Positions 55,314 to 64,000 of a stretch of 64,000 nt of DNA are shown here, piece by piece. This stretch comes from CAVRXQ01 sp963849105 (GTDB lineage: Bacteria; Actinomycetota; Acidimicrobiia; Acidimicrobiales; Bog-793). The position numbers and the translations under genes are program-made. Every line of letters begins with the position of its first letter. Position 1 is the first letter of the stretch. Location: NCBI GenBank assembly GCA_963849105.1, contig CAWKGD010000001.1, positions 199,303 to 263,302 of the forward strand, given 5' to 3'. Below the pieces are notes generated by a model. It saw only the letters and a list, made by a program, of their open reading frames with translations, did no database searches and was not told where the DNA came from.

Positions 55314-58277
55314 CGGCGCGAAGCCCTGGCGGAGCGTGTTCTCCGAGACGGTGCGCGGGAGCAAAAACTCCAAGAGGTAGTCGGGGCTCCCCGCCTTCGA
55401 GCCGACGCCGGACAAGCCGTGGCCGCCGAAGGGGTGGCGTCCGACGACCGCCCCGGTGATCGTGCGGTTGATGTAGACGTTGCCGGCGCGAAGCCGCTGC
55501 GCCGCTTCGCGGATGTGCGACGGCGAGCGCGAGACGATCCCGGCGGTGAGCGCGTATTCGCTGTCGTTCGCCAGCTCGATCGCCTCGCCGAGGCTGTTCG
55601 CCCGACAGATCGCGAGCACCGGACCGAAGATCTCGTCGGTCCACAGCGCCGATCCAACGGCGACGCGATCGACGATCGTCGGCCCGACGAAGTAGCCATC
55701 CTCCGGCACGTCGTGACGGGACAAAACGACCTCGCCGAAATCCGCGGCGCGTTCTTGCCAGGACGCGACGCGCTTGAAGGCGTCTTCGTCGATCAGCGGA
55801 CCGAGCTCGGTGCCCATCTGCTCGGGCGAACCGATGCGCAGGCGCCGCGCGGCGCCCGCAAGTCGGGCGACGAATTCGTCGGCGCGCTCGCCGATGACGA
55901 TCACCCGCGAGCACGCCGAGCACTTCTGGCCGGAGTAGGAGAACGCCGACTGGATCGTGATCGGCACCGCCTGGTCCAAGTCGGCGTCGGTGTCGACGAT
56001 CAGCGGGTTCTTGCCGCCCATCTCGGCGATGACGCGCTTCACCAGTCTCTGCCCCGGTCGGTGGATCGCCGCCTGCTCGATGATCGACAGCCCGACGGCC
56101 TTCGAACCGGTGAAGGCGACGAAGGCGATGTCCGGGTGTGCGAGGAGGTGGGCGCCGACCGTCTCGCCGATCCCGGGAAGGAAACTGAGCACACCGTCGG
56201 CAAGGCCGCCTGCTTTCAATGCCGCGGCAAGGATCGCGGCGGTGGCCGGGGTCTGCTCGGCGGGCTTCAACACGACGGCGTTGCCGCAGACGAGCGCGGC
56301 GACGGTCATGCCCGTCGGAATGGCGAGTGGGAAGTTCCACGGCGGGATGACGACGCCGACCCCGCGCGGCGCGTACACGAGGCAATTGTCCTCGCCGGGC
56401 GGTGACTCGACCTCGGCGCCGTGCGCGAGCCGCAGCATCTGGCGGCCGTAGTACTCGCAGTAGTCGATGGACTCGCAGATGTCGCCGTCGGCTTCGGCCC
56501 ACGGTTTGCCCGCCTCGAACACCTCGAGCGCGGCGAGGTCGAAGCGGCGCTCGCGCATGTACCGGGCGGCATCGAAGAGGACTTGCGCGCGACGTTCAGG
56601 TGGCGTGTCGCGCCACTGTGGCCACGCCGCCAGCGCGGCACGGATCGCGTCCTCCGCGTCGGCGATCGACGCTGAGGACGCGCGCGCAACGATCCGAGTC
56701 GGCTGCGACGGGTCGACCGAGACGATCGTCTCGTCGGTCGGGCGTTCACGGCCGCCGATCACCGCCGGCACCTCGCTCCCAAGGCGCGAGCGTCGGTCGT
56801 CCAACGCTTGGGCGAACGCGTCGCGCACCGCCTGTCGGTGCCATTCGGCGGGGGGCTCGGGCAGGTAGGGCGCCGGCGCGGCGGCGTCGGTCCGTTGGCG
56901 CGAGGCGGGGGGAGGCGGACCGGGCAGCTTGTCCGGGGGGGCGTCGACGAGCGCCTTCAGGGGGGTCCGGCTGGACAGCCGCGCCCGCACGAAGCTTTCG
57001 TTGGCGGTGTTCTCGAGCAGCCGACGCACGAGGTACGCCATGCCCGGGACGAGCTCGCCGACGGGCGCGTAGACACGGAGGCGGAACCCCGAAGAACGCA
57101 CCGCCTCGTGGATCGGCTCCGCCATGCCGTAGAGCATCTGGAACTCGTAGCCGTCGTCGGGGATGCCCCGGGCGCGCGCCGAGACGATCGCGTGCGCGAT
57201 CGATCGCAGGTTGTGGCTGCCGAACGCGGCGCGGATCTCGCCGTGGTGATCGTGCAACAGGCGCGTGCACTCCTCGAAGCTCGCGTCGGATTCGGGCTTG
57301 TGCTCGAAGACCGGGATCGGCCAGTGCTCCGCCTGCGCGTGCACAGTCTCGGTGTCCCAGTAGGCACCCTTCACGAGTCGGACCGTGAGCGGCACGGCGC
57401 GCGAGCCGGAGAGTTCGATGATCGACTCGAGATCGCGGCGCGTTTCTTTCAGATACGCCTGCAGCGCGATGCCGGCGTTCAGCGTCGAGAACTCGTCCTC
57501 GGCGAGCAGTCCGCGGAACAGTTCCAAGGTGACGTCTTTCACCTCGGCGTGTTCCATGTCGAAATTGACGAGCGCGCCATTGTCCCGGGCGCGCCGCAGG
57601 ATCGGACGGAGCCGCGCCGCCGCCTCGTCGATTCCGGCCGCACGGGTGAGCGCTAAATAGTGCGCGGAGAGCGCGGTCGGCTTCACGCTGATGTTCACGC
57701 GGGGGATCGTGCCTTTGTCATCGCGTTCGAGCTTTGGGTTTTCGACCCACAAGGACGACCGAACAAGGAGTGCGTCGAGCAATTCGTCGACGCGCGCCGC
57801 GTAGCGATCGGCGTCGTCGTCGTTCACCGTCTTTTCGCCGAGCACGTCGACGGTGAACGCGACGCCGCGCGACCAGGTCGCCTCGATCTTTTGCACCGCG
57901 TCCTCGGGATCGGCACCGGCGATGAACTGATGCGCCATCCGCATGATCCCCTGCCGGGCGGCAACCGCCGCCAACTTCTTGCCGAAGGGGACCGACCCGG
58001 CCGCCGACAACGCCGCCTTCAACGACCGCGGCGGGTGCGCACTGAGCAGGTACTCGTCGAGGTGGCGGAGCGCATCGTCGTCACTCGTCGCCGGGAAGAC
58101 GTCGACAAACCGGAAGAGCTGCGTCTTGAACTCGGGGTTCGCCATCGCGGCGCCCATCAGCTTCTCGTTCCACCACGACGCCGTCATCACGTCGCGAAGG
58201 CGTCGCTTCGCCTTCTTGTCGAGGTCTGCTGCGAGCGCGCCGATCTCGGCTTCCAGATCACGAGGCACGGAGTTCAC
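55287..58277 (-). CDS. putA: bifunctional proline dehydrogenase / P5C dehydrogenase
   Basis: About 996 residues. The N-terminal FAD proline dehydrogenase barrel (about 100-470) has VKGAYWDTETVHAQAEHWPI and the end motif GYEFQMLYGMAEPIHEAV; the C-terminal aldehyde dehydrogenase (about 530-985) has IPPWNFPLAIPTGM, FTGSKAVG, catalytic Glu in AEMGGKN (near 753) and catalytic Cys in SGQKCSACS (near 788). Together they oxidise proline to glutamate with substrate channelling. No DNA-binding ribbon-helix-helix domain is present, so it is not a self-repressing PutA. The start is GTG 58277, or GTG 58268; neither has a clear ribosome binding site. Confidence 0.95.
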   Translation of the reverse strand: MNSVPRDLEAEIGALAADLDKKAKRRLRDVMTASWWNEKLMGAAMANPEFKTQLFRFVDVFPATSDDDALRHLDEYLLSAHPPRSLKAALSAAGSVPFGKKLAAVAARQGIMRMAHQFIAGADPEDAVQKIEATWSRGVAFTVDVLGEKTVNDDDADRYAARVDELLDALLVRSSLWVENPKLERDDKGTIPRVNISVKPTALSAHYLALTRAAGIDEAAARLRPILRRARDNGALVNFDMEHAEVKDVTLELFRGLLAEDEFSTLNAGIALQAYLKETRRDLESIIELSGSRAVPLTVRLVKGAYWDTETVHAQAEHWPIPVFEHKPESDASFEECTRLLHDHHGEIRAAFGSHNLRSIAHAIVSARARGIPDDGYEFQMLYGMAEPIHEAVRSSGFRLRVYAPVGELVPGMAYLVRRLLENTANESFVRARLSSRTPLKALVDAPPDKLPGPPPPASRQRTDAAAPAPYLPEPPAEWHRQAVRDAFAQALDDRRSRLGSEVPAVIGGRERPTDETIVSVDPSQPTRIVARASSASIADAEDAIRAALAAWPQWRDTPPERRAQVLFDAARYMRERRFDLAALEVFEAGKPWAEADGDICESIDYCEYYGRQMLRLAHGAEVESPPGEDNCLVYAPRGVGVVIPPWNFPLAIPTGMTVAALVCGNAVVLKPAEQTPATAAILAAALKAGGLADGVLSFLPGIGETVGAHLLAHPDIAFVAFTGSKAVGLSIIEQAAIHRPGQRLVKRVIAEMGGKNPLIVDTDADLDQAVPITIQSAFSYSGQKCSACSRVIVIGERADEFVARLAGAARRLRIGSPEQMGTELGPLIDEDAFKRVASWQERAADFGEVVLSRHDVPEDGYFVGPTIVDRVAVGSALWTDEIFGPVLAICRANSLGEAIELANDSEYALTAGIVSRSPSHIREAAQRLRAGNVYINRTITGAVVGRHPFGGHGLSGVGSKAGSPDYLLEFLLPRTVSENTLRQGFAPEREEAGPR

Positions 58278-58524
58278 GGTAGGGCGTTTTCGGCGGCGAG
58301 GGGTTGTCCGGACTGCGGCGACTGGGGTCGCGTCCTGTCGCCTGGCTTTCTCGTGCGCTCGGCGGTGGCGCGCGTGCGGGACGTGGACCGAGGACGAGTG
58401 CCCGGCGGTGAAAACTCGCCGCTCTGATACGTTCTTTCCGCCAGCGAGTCCGCCGATCACCACCGTCGCGCGCCGCGTCGCGCGATCAAAACGGTGAGTC
58501 GCTTTTCGGGAGTGAGGGGGCAAC

Positions 58525-58959
58525 GTGTTCAAGAACGTGCTCGTCGGGGCGGATAGCTCGAAAACCGCACTCAAGGCCGTGAGGGCAGCTGCGGAGCTGG
58601 CAGCATCGCTCGGGGCGACGCTCCACATCGCGACGGCGTACAAGCCGGAGTCCGTCCGGGGGCCGGATCTCCCCGAGGAGTTTAAATATTCGGTGACCAC
58701 CCACCCGGCGGACCTGCTGTTGGCAGAGCTCGAGCGAATCGGAGAGCGAGCGGGTGTCCAGGTGGAGGTGCACGCTGCCACTGGCGAGCCCGCCGAAGCG
58801 ATCGTTCGAGTCGCGAATCGGGTCGGTGCGGATCTGATCGTCGTCGGGAACAAAGGCATGCGAGGAGCGAAGCGCGTGCTCGGCAGCGTGCCGAACTCCG
58901 TCGCGCACCACGCGGAATGCTCGGTCCTCATCGTCGACACGACGTCGGGAGCCGCCTGA
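58525..58959 (+). CDS. universal stress protein (UspA family), ATP-binding type
   Basis: 144 residues, a single Usp domain. FKNVLVGADSSKTALKAVRA at the start and the ATP-binding motif G-x2-G-x9-G-S at VGNKGMRGAKRVLGSVPNSV, then CSVLIV. The motif marks it as the ATP-binding (MJ0577-like) type. Start GTG 58525 with GAGGGGG upstream. Followed by a hairpin terminator. Role in stress or energy limitation is general to the family. Confidence 0.93.
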   Translation: MFKNVLVGADSSKTALKAVRAAAELAASLGATLHIATAYKPESVRGPDLPEEFKYSVTTHPADLLLAELERIGERAGVQVEVHAATGEPAEAIVRVANRVGADLIVVGNKGMRGAKRVLGSVPNSVAHHAECSVLIVDTTSGAA

Positions 58960-58975
58960 TCAGAGCTCCGCGGGT

Positions 58976-59002
58976 TCGGTCCACGCTTGAGGCTTGGACC
59001 GA
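58976..59002 (+). terminator. terminator after the universal stress protein gene
   Basis: TCGGTCCA (58976-58983) and TGGACCGA (58995-59002) form a perfect 8-bp stem with an 11-base loop 17 bases after the stop. No T tract. Confidence 0.55.
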
Positions 59003-59194
59003 GGTCCCCTTCCAGAACACTGAGCGAGGGCGCTCGCGCGAGGTTCACGTGTCTTCGCGCGTGCTCTCGCGTTAGCGGGAGACAGTCCGAACCACTGCGT
59101 TCATTCCGCACGACGCACCGCGTGTCCGCGGTGTCTATTCTCCCAGGCGAATCCCCAGATTCAGTGAAGCAGGCGTTGCCGGGAGGAGCGGGGG

Positions 59195-62100
59195 GTGGGC
59201 CTACCGAGAGTCAGCGATCTCGACCCTTACCTGCCCAGACCGGCGGTCGAATGGGATCTCACCTCGGCCGGGAGTCTGTGGCGCGAGATTGACGCCTCGC
59301 TCTGTTTCGTCGACATCTCCGGCTTCACGGCCTTGTCGGAGCGTCTCGCGCGACGCGGTCGCGTGGGGACCGAGCAGCTGACCGAGGTCCTGAATCACGT
59401 CTTTTCCGCCATGCTCGCCATTGCCGCAGAGCAGGGGGGCAGCCTGCTCAAGTTCGGTGGCGACGCGCTCCTCTTGCTCTTCCCAGGAGCCGATCACCAG
59501 GTGTGCGCGGTGAACGCCGCGTTGGCGATGCGCGCCGCGCTGCGTGACGCACAGCGGACCCAACTCGCCGCCGGCCGTCTGAACCTCCGGATGTCCGTCG
59601 GAATCCACAGCGGGACGGTGCATCTCTTCATGGTGGGGTCCTCGCACCGAGAACTGCTCATCTCCGGCCCGGCTGCCTCGGCAACCGTGAAGATGGAACA
59701 GACCGCGGATGCGGGAGAGATCGTCGTGAGCGGGGCGACGGCGAGCGCGCTCGCGCCGGGCACCATCGGCGCAGCGAAGGAGGCGGGCTTCCTCATCCGC
59801 ACGCGTCGCGTCGTCAGCGAAGGCCCGGGCCCGTTGCCGATGCAACCGGTGGCCCGAGAAGCAGTCGCGATGCGCCTGCCCCTCGGACTGCGAACCCACC
59901 TCGGATCGGCGGCGATCGAATCCGAACACCGGTTGGCGACGGTCGCCTTCGTCAAATACAAGGGCGTCGACGATCTGCTTGCCGAGGACGGCCCGGAAGC
60001 GACAGCCGCCGTTCTCCAAGAAACCGTCTCCGCCGTCCAGGCGTCTGTCGACGCGGAACGGGTCACGTTCCTCGCCAGCGACCTTGACAACAACGGGGGC
60101 AAGATCATCCTTGTCACGGGGGTGCCGACCGCAGGCGACGACGACGAAGGACGCATGCTGCGCGCCCTGCGTCGCATCGCTGACAGTCCGCTCCGCCTCG
60201 GCGTGCAGATCGGCGTCAATCGTGGCCACGTCTTCGCGGGCGAGATCGGAGCCGAGTTCCGGCGGACCTACACCGTGATGGGCGACACGGTCAACCTTGC
60301 CGCGAGGTTGATGGCGGCAGCGCCCCCCGGCGCCGTTTTCTCGACTACCGGTGTGTTGGACCGTTCCCACACGCTCTTCGCCACCGAGGTTGTGCCGCCG
60401 TTCCACGTCAAGGGCAAAACCGAGCCGGTGCACGCCTACGCCGTCGGTACCGCACAGGGGGTCAACCCTGAGGTGCGGTCGAACCTGCCCTTCGTCGGCC
60501 GCCGAGCGGAGATGGAGGAACTCGATGCGGCGTTCGCATCTGCCGAATCCGCCGAGGGCCGCGTCGTTGTCATCGAGGGCGACCGGGGCCTCGGCAAGAG
60601 CCGCCTCATCGAGGAGCTCCGCGCCCGTCACCCCGACGCCGTGCCGCTCTTGTTGCAAGGCGAACCGTACGGTGACGGGACCCCCTATCTCCCGTTTCGA
60701 CGTTCGCTGCGCGCGCTGCTCGGGGTCTCGACGGACGACGCGCAGCTCGCGGCCGAACAGCTCGACGAACTTGTCGGGGGTCTTGGCCCAGAGATCAGGC
60801 CGTTTGCGCCGCTTTTGGGACCGCTCGCCGACGTCGAACTGGCCGAGACCCCCGAGAGCGCCGCCATCGCACCCGAGTTCCACAGGGATCGGACCGCCGA
60901 CCTGCTCGTGCGGCTCTTCGACGCCCTCGTGCGCCCGACGTTCCTTGTTCTCGCCGAGGATGCGCACTGGTTCGACGAGGCAACATCCGGCGTCGCCGAG
61001 CGACTCGCCGCTGCCGCATCGAGCCGCCGTTGGCTCGTCGTCGTCAACCGGCGCAAGGTTGCCGGAGGTCTGCGTCCGGCAGCGGATCAGACGATCGAGC
61101 TGTCGCCGCTCGAGGAGGGCGCGGCCCACGAGCTGATCGCCGTCGCGACGGCTGCCGCCCCGCTCCGGCCCCACGAGAACGACGTCATCGTTGCGCGATC
61201 GGGCGGCAGCCCTTTGTTCCTGGAAGAGCTCGTGCGCTTCGCGCGCGTAAGCGGCACCGACTCGCTCCCCGAGTCGCTCGATGCCGTGGCCAACACCGAC
61301 ATCGACACCCTGGCGCCGCGCGCCCGGCAGGTGCTCCGCCAGGCGGCGGTCCTCGGCCGCAGCTTCGAGGCGCAGCTGTTGTCAGAGGTGCTCGAGAGCG
61401 AGGGTCTCGAGTTCGACGCTGCCGTCCGGCGTGAGTTGAGCGACTACCTCGTCGGCTCGGGCGATGGGCGACTGCACTTCCGGCACGCCCTATTGCGCGA
61501 GGCTGCTTACGAGGGACTTTCGTACAAGCGGCGTCGGGAACTGCACAGCTCGGCGGGCCGGATCATCGAACGGCGTGCCGGGTCCGAACTCGAGAGCCGA
61601 GCCGACGCCCTCTCGCTCCACTTCTCCAGAGCACAGGAGTGGGACAAAACCTGGTCATACGCCCGTCTTGCCGGCAGGCGGGCACAACAGATGTTCGCCC
61701 CCGGCGAGGCGGCGCTCCAATTCGAACGAGCCGTCGAGGCCTCACGATTCCTTCCCGGGCTCCCCGCTGAAGCGGTCGCGTCGGAATGGACCGAGCTCGG
61801 AGACGCGCGTCTGTGGCTCGGCTACTACCGCCAGGCGGAGGACGCCTATCGACGCGCCGCGTCGATGGTCTTCGCCGACCCGCTGGCGTGGGCCGCGAAC
61901 ATGGAGAAATCGGCGCGCGTCGTCGGCGAGTATCAGCGGCGGTATCGGTGGTCGATCCGACTCCTCCACCGCGCCCTCGCGCGGCTCGAGTCAGAAGCTC
62001 CAGACGGCGCCGACGCGCTCGCCGTGCAGCTCCTTGTGCGGGAGGCAGAAGTTCGTGCGCGCCAGGGCCGGTTGCACGATTGCCTGAACCTCAGCCGCCA

Positions 62101-63013
62101 GGTGGTCGAGCGCGCGCAATCGATCGGCGAGCTGCGCGCCATGGCGCGCGCCTACGCGCTCATGGACGAAGCGCTGCTGTTTCTCGGGCGGACGAGCGAG
62201 GCGACGCACCTGCCGCTCGCTCTCGAGATCTACGAACGGCTCGGCGACCGCCGATTGATCGGCGTCGCGCTCAGCAACCTCGGCCTTCTTGCATTCTTCG
62301 AGGGCCGCTGGGACGACGCCGTGAGCCTCCTTCGCCGTGCTGCCGATGTCTGCCTGAGTGCGGGTGACATCGCGAGCGCGGCGATGGCTGAGATGAACAT
62401 CGGCGAGATACGCGGCAATCAGGGGCGCCTCGACGAAGCGAACGCCGCGCTTCGGCGCGCGACGAGAACCTTCCAGGGCCTCGGCTATTCGACCTTGGAG
62501 CTCGCCGCCATCACCCAGCTCGGCCGGGTCGCCGCGGCGTCGGCTGCTGACGACGAGGCCCTCGCCCTTTTGAGCGGGGCGATCGCCCTCGAGGACCCGG
62601 CCGGGGGGCCGTTGGCGGGTATCGAGGCTCGGGGCTTCCTCGCAGAAGCGCACCTGCTCGCCGGCCGCCTATCCGAAGCGCGCGACGCCGTCGCTGCGGC
62701 GCGCGCCCGAGCCGGATCGGCCCTCGACGGCACCCCCGCCGGGGTGTTGCTCGACCGTGTCGAGGCGAGCGTCCGCGCCGCGGCGGGAGAGCGTGCCGGG
62801 CTGATCGACCAGATCGACCGAGCGCTTCCCGTGGCGCGGGCGACGGGATCCTATTTCGAGCTGGTGATGCTCCTCGTTCTTCGCGGTTCGCTCGAGGGCG
62901 AAGCCGAGCCGCCCGAGCTGATCGAGGAGCGGAACAAGCTCCTCGATCAGCTCGGTGTCGTCGCGCTCCGTGCCCTACGTGCGATCCCCCGAGAGACGGT
63001 TCCTGTGCACTGA
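59195..63013 (+). CDS. soluble-adenylyl-cyclase-like protein: tandem cyclase domains, AAA+/STAND ATPase, TPR repeats
   Basis: 1272 residues. Two class III cyclase homology domains (about 33-195 and 245-415), an ATPase with Walker A GDRGLGKS (462-469) and Walker B VLAEDAHW, then TPR-like helical repeats to the end. The first domain keeps metal aspartates D40 (FVDISGF) and D90 and lysine K86 (KFGGDA) but lacks the transition-state Asn/Arg; the second has Lys where the metal aspartates belong (K254, K303) but keeps T360, N367 and R371 (YTVMGDTVNLAAR). One composite site in a single chain is thus expected, as in mammalian ADCY10. GGGAGGAG precedes GTG 59195. No membrane segment; likely cytoplasmic and a cAMP-making sensor. 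Product is inferred. Confidence 0.9.
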   Translation: MGLPRVSDLDPYLPRPAVEWDLTSAGSLWREIDASLCFVDISGFTALSERLARRGRVGTEQLTEVLNHVFSAMLAIAAEQGGSLLKFGGDALLLLFPGADHQVCAVNAALAMRAALRDAQRTQLAAGRLNLRMSVGIHSGTVHLFMVGSSHRELLISGPAASATVKMEQTADAGEIVVSGATASALAPGTIGAAKEAGFLIRTRRVVSEGPGPLPMQPVAREAVAMRLPLGLRTHLGSAAIESEHRLATVAFVKYKGVDDLLAEDGPEATAAVLQETVSAVQASVDAERVTFLASDLDNNGGKIILVTGVPTAGDDDEGRMLRALRRIADSPLRLGVQIGVNRGHVFAGEIGAEFRRTYTVMGDTVNLAARLMAAAPPGAVFSTTGVLDRSHTLFATEVVPPFHVKGKTEPVHAYAVGTAQGVNPEVRSNLPFVGRRAEMEELDAAFASAESAEGRVVVIEGDRGLGKSRLIEELRARHPDAVPLLLQGEPYGDGTPYLPFRRSLRALLGVSTDDAQLAAEQLDELVGGLGPEIRPFAPLLGPLADVELAETPESAAIAPEFHRDRTADLLVRLFDALVRPTFLVLAEDAHWFDEATSGVAERLAAAASSRRWLVVVNRRKVAGGLRPAADQTIELSPLEEGAAHELIAVATAAAPLRPHENDVIVARSGGSPLFLEELVRFARVSGTDSLPESLDAVANTDIDTLAPRARQVLRQAAVLGRSFEAQLLSEVLESEGLEFDAAVRRELSDYLVGSGDGRLHFRHALLREAAYEGLSYKRRRELHSSAGRIIERRAGSELESRADALSLHFSRAQEWDKTWSYARLAGRRAQQMFAPGEAALQFERAVEASRFLPGLPAEAVASEWTELGDARLWLGYYRQAEDAYRRAASMVFADPLAWAANMEKSARVVGEYQRRYRWSIRLLHRALARLESEAPDGADALAVQLLVREAEVRARQGRLHDCLNLSRQVVERAQSIGELRAMARAYALMDEALLFLGRTSEATHLPLALEIYERLGDRRLIGVALSNLGLLAFFEGRWDDAVSLLRRAADVCLSAGDIASAAMAEMNIGEIRGNQGRLDEANAALRRATRTFQGLGYSTLELAAITQLGRVAAASAADDEALALLSGAIALEDPAGGPLAGIEARGFLAEAHLLAGRLSEARDAVAAARARAGSALDGTPAGVLLDRVEASVRAAAGERAGLIDQIDRALPVARATGSYFELVMLLVLRGSLEGEAEPPELIEERNKLLDQLGVVALRALRAIPRETVPVH

Positions 63014-63035
63014 CGACCGCGCACGTGCGCGGTCG

Positions 63036-64000
63036 TCATCCGTGGTTGAACGTGACGTCGCCCGAGCCGTAGATGGTCTCCATGATGTTCGTGTACTCCG
63101 TTTCACCGATCGTCACATAGGAGTACGAAGCGCCCTCTGAGCACCAGGTATTGAGAGGCGGCGTGGCAGGTGGCGTGCCCGAGGGGCACGCGAGCACCGG
63201 TACTGCGGTGCTTCCGGGGGGACCGATCGTCACCGAGGCGGGCTGGCACGTCGGTGGGCTCCGTTCCACCGCTCGTCACATAGGAGTACGAAGCGCCCTC
63301 CGAGCACCAGGTATTGAGAGGCGGTGTGGCAGGTGGCGTGCCCGGCACCGCGAGCACCGGTACTGCGGTGCTTCCGGGGGGACCGATCGTCACCGAGGCG
63401 GGTTGGCACGTGGGTGCGCTGAGTCGGACCGCGTACGGTACGCAGTAGGCGAGGTTGCCCCCAATTGATGTTGAGAGTCGCCGTGTACATCGACGTCTCG
63501 TCCGTGGGCGTGGTGAATGTCACCGTTGCTGTTCCACCGTTACCTGTTTTGGATGTCGTGGATGTCGTGAAGCCCAAGAAGCTCTTGTCTCCCGAGTCCA
63601 GTTGCAGCGATGCCGTGACCTCGGAAACGCCCTGCGGGGTCGCCGTCAGCTGTGCGCTCTGTGACGTGATATCCAGGCTGAAGTCCTGGGTGGCCGTGCC
63701 TGCCGCGTTGGTGGCGTTGATGCACACGGGATAGGGGGTGGTGCTGCCGTCGGTCGACGCGGCATGCCGGCCATCGTCGCGGTGCCGTCCCCGTTGTCCG
63801 TGAAGAAGGTCGGGCTGGTCTGGGTGGCGAGATCGGTGGGCAAGTCCGTCGTGCATCCAGTGAAACCGTTGTCGTTCAACGTTGGGGTCGGATAACCCGA
63901 GGTCGTCACCCCCGCCGTTGGGGGACCGAAGGTGAAGGAGTCCCCTGCCGGAACGATGACGTTGTCCGTGCTCGTGATGGCGGGGGCTTGATCGACGGTG
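63036..64000 (-). pseudogene. repeat-containing surface protein, 3' end, three frameshifts
   Basis: The minus strand from the window end to 63036 encodes a Thr/Ser/Pro/Gly-rich extracellular-type protein with Ig-like strands, for example APAITSTDNVIVPAGDSFTF, then TSGYPTPTLNDNGFTGCTTD, PYPVCINATNAAGTATQDFS and GPPGSTAVPVLAVPGTPPAT. Reading it through needs three frame changes: near 63765 (one base missing), in the G run near 63452 (one extra base, restoring NINWGNLAYC) and near 63260 (one extra G). The last 300 bp hold two copies of a ~53-residue unit. The 5' end lies outside the window. It is either a decaying gene or a correct gene with sequence errors. Confidence 0.7.
63111..63410 (-). repeat. 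tandem duplication of a ~160-bp unit in the surface-protein gene
   Basis: Copy 1 at 63111-63250 and copy 2 at 63274-63410 are nearly identical; copy 1 holds three more bases (GAGGGGCACG versus GGCACCG). On the coding strand each gives TCQPASVTIGPPGSTAVPVL, then PPATPPLNTWCSEGASYSYV. The offset of 163 bases is not a multiple of three, which causes the third frameshift. Confidence 0.85.

Noticed and set aside
52489..56502. A 1337-codon open frame on the minus strand across rpoC and part of putA
   Set aside because: It is antisense to rpoC, has Arg/Asp/Val-rich low-similarity composition typical of G+C-rich shadow frames, and enters putA in a wrong frame.
63111..63410. CRISPR-like direct repeat
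   Set aside because: Only two long copies, within a coding frame, with no short spaced repeats and no cas genes.

Overview
The window is strongly G+C-rich and reads as a chromosomal segment of an actinobacterium (Actinomycetota). The markers are a mycothiol glycosyltransferase (MshA) with its family signature, a nickel superoxide dismutase beside its maturation protease, an actinobacterial Rex-hemACDBL cluster, an MptB-type polyprenol-phosphomannose mannosyltransferase, a NusG with a long acidic N-terminus, many ATGA/GTGA/TGATG overlaps, and start codons with no visible ribosome binding site but a TAnnnT hexamer 6-8 nt upstream. A deep-branching class such as Acidimicrobiia is possible but cannot be settled by eye. 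Nearly everything is core chromosome. I see no insertion sequence, prophage, plasmid function or CRISPR array.

Layout. 1-2.4 kb: end of an ABC-2 exporter operon and a fumarylacetoacetate-hydrolase-family enzyme. 2.5-7.8 kb: small genes, namely an MGDKSPK-type micro-protein, a two-helix membrane protein, a UppP-like phosphatase with an altered second motif, a LmbE/PIG-L deacetylase, the divergent sodN/sodX pair and mshA. 7.9-14.3 kb: an excisionase-type HTH protein, Rex, then hemA-hemC-hemD-hemB-hemL, the C5 route from glutamyl-tRNA to uroporphyrinogen III; hemD is broken by a one-base frameshift. 14.3-31.0 kb: a geranylgeranyl-reductase-family flavoprotein divergent from a complete 14-gene complex I operon, nuoA-N. 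31.0-40.4 kb: YajQ, tRNA-Tyr, a second ABC-2 transporter, two membrane proteins of unknown role, the MptB-like mannosyltransferase, a GNAT acetyltransferase and tRNA-Thr.

40.6-55.3 kb: a secreted repeat protein, then the translation/transcription block tRNA-Met, rpmG, tRNA-Trp, secE, nusG, rplK, rplA, L10 leader, rplJ, rplL, rpoB, rpoC. An ECF sigma factor and zinc-finger anti-sigma pair sits between rpmG and tRNA-Trp. 55.3-64 kb: fused proline dehydrogenase/P5C dehydrogenase, a universal stress protein, a 1272-residue cyclase-ATPase-TPR protein resembling mammalian soluble adenylyl cyclase, and the 3' end of a repeat-rich surface protein that needs three frameshifts to read.

How it fits together. 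Rex senses NADH/NAD+ and is encoded with haem synthesis next to complex I (NADH oxidation) and a possible quinone-tail reductase, so redox supply and the respiratory chain cluster. The most interesting items are the soluble-adenylyl-cyclase-like protein with one predictable composite active site, the sigma/anti-sigma pair inside the ribosomal block, the UppP-like protein lacking motif-2 residues, the unusually long acidic tail on L10, and the frameshifts in hemD and the terminal repeat gene, which may be sequence errors.
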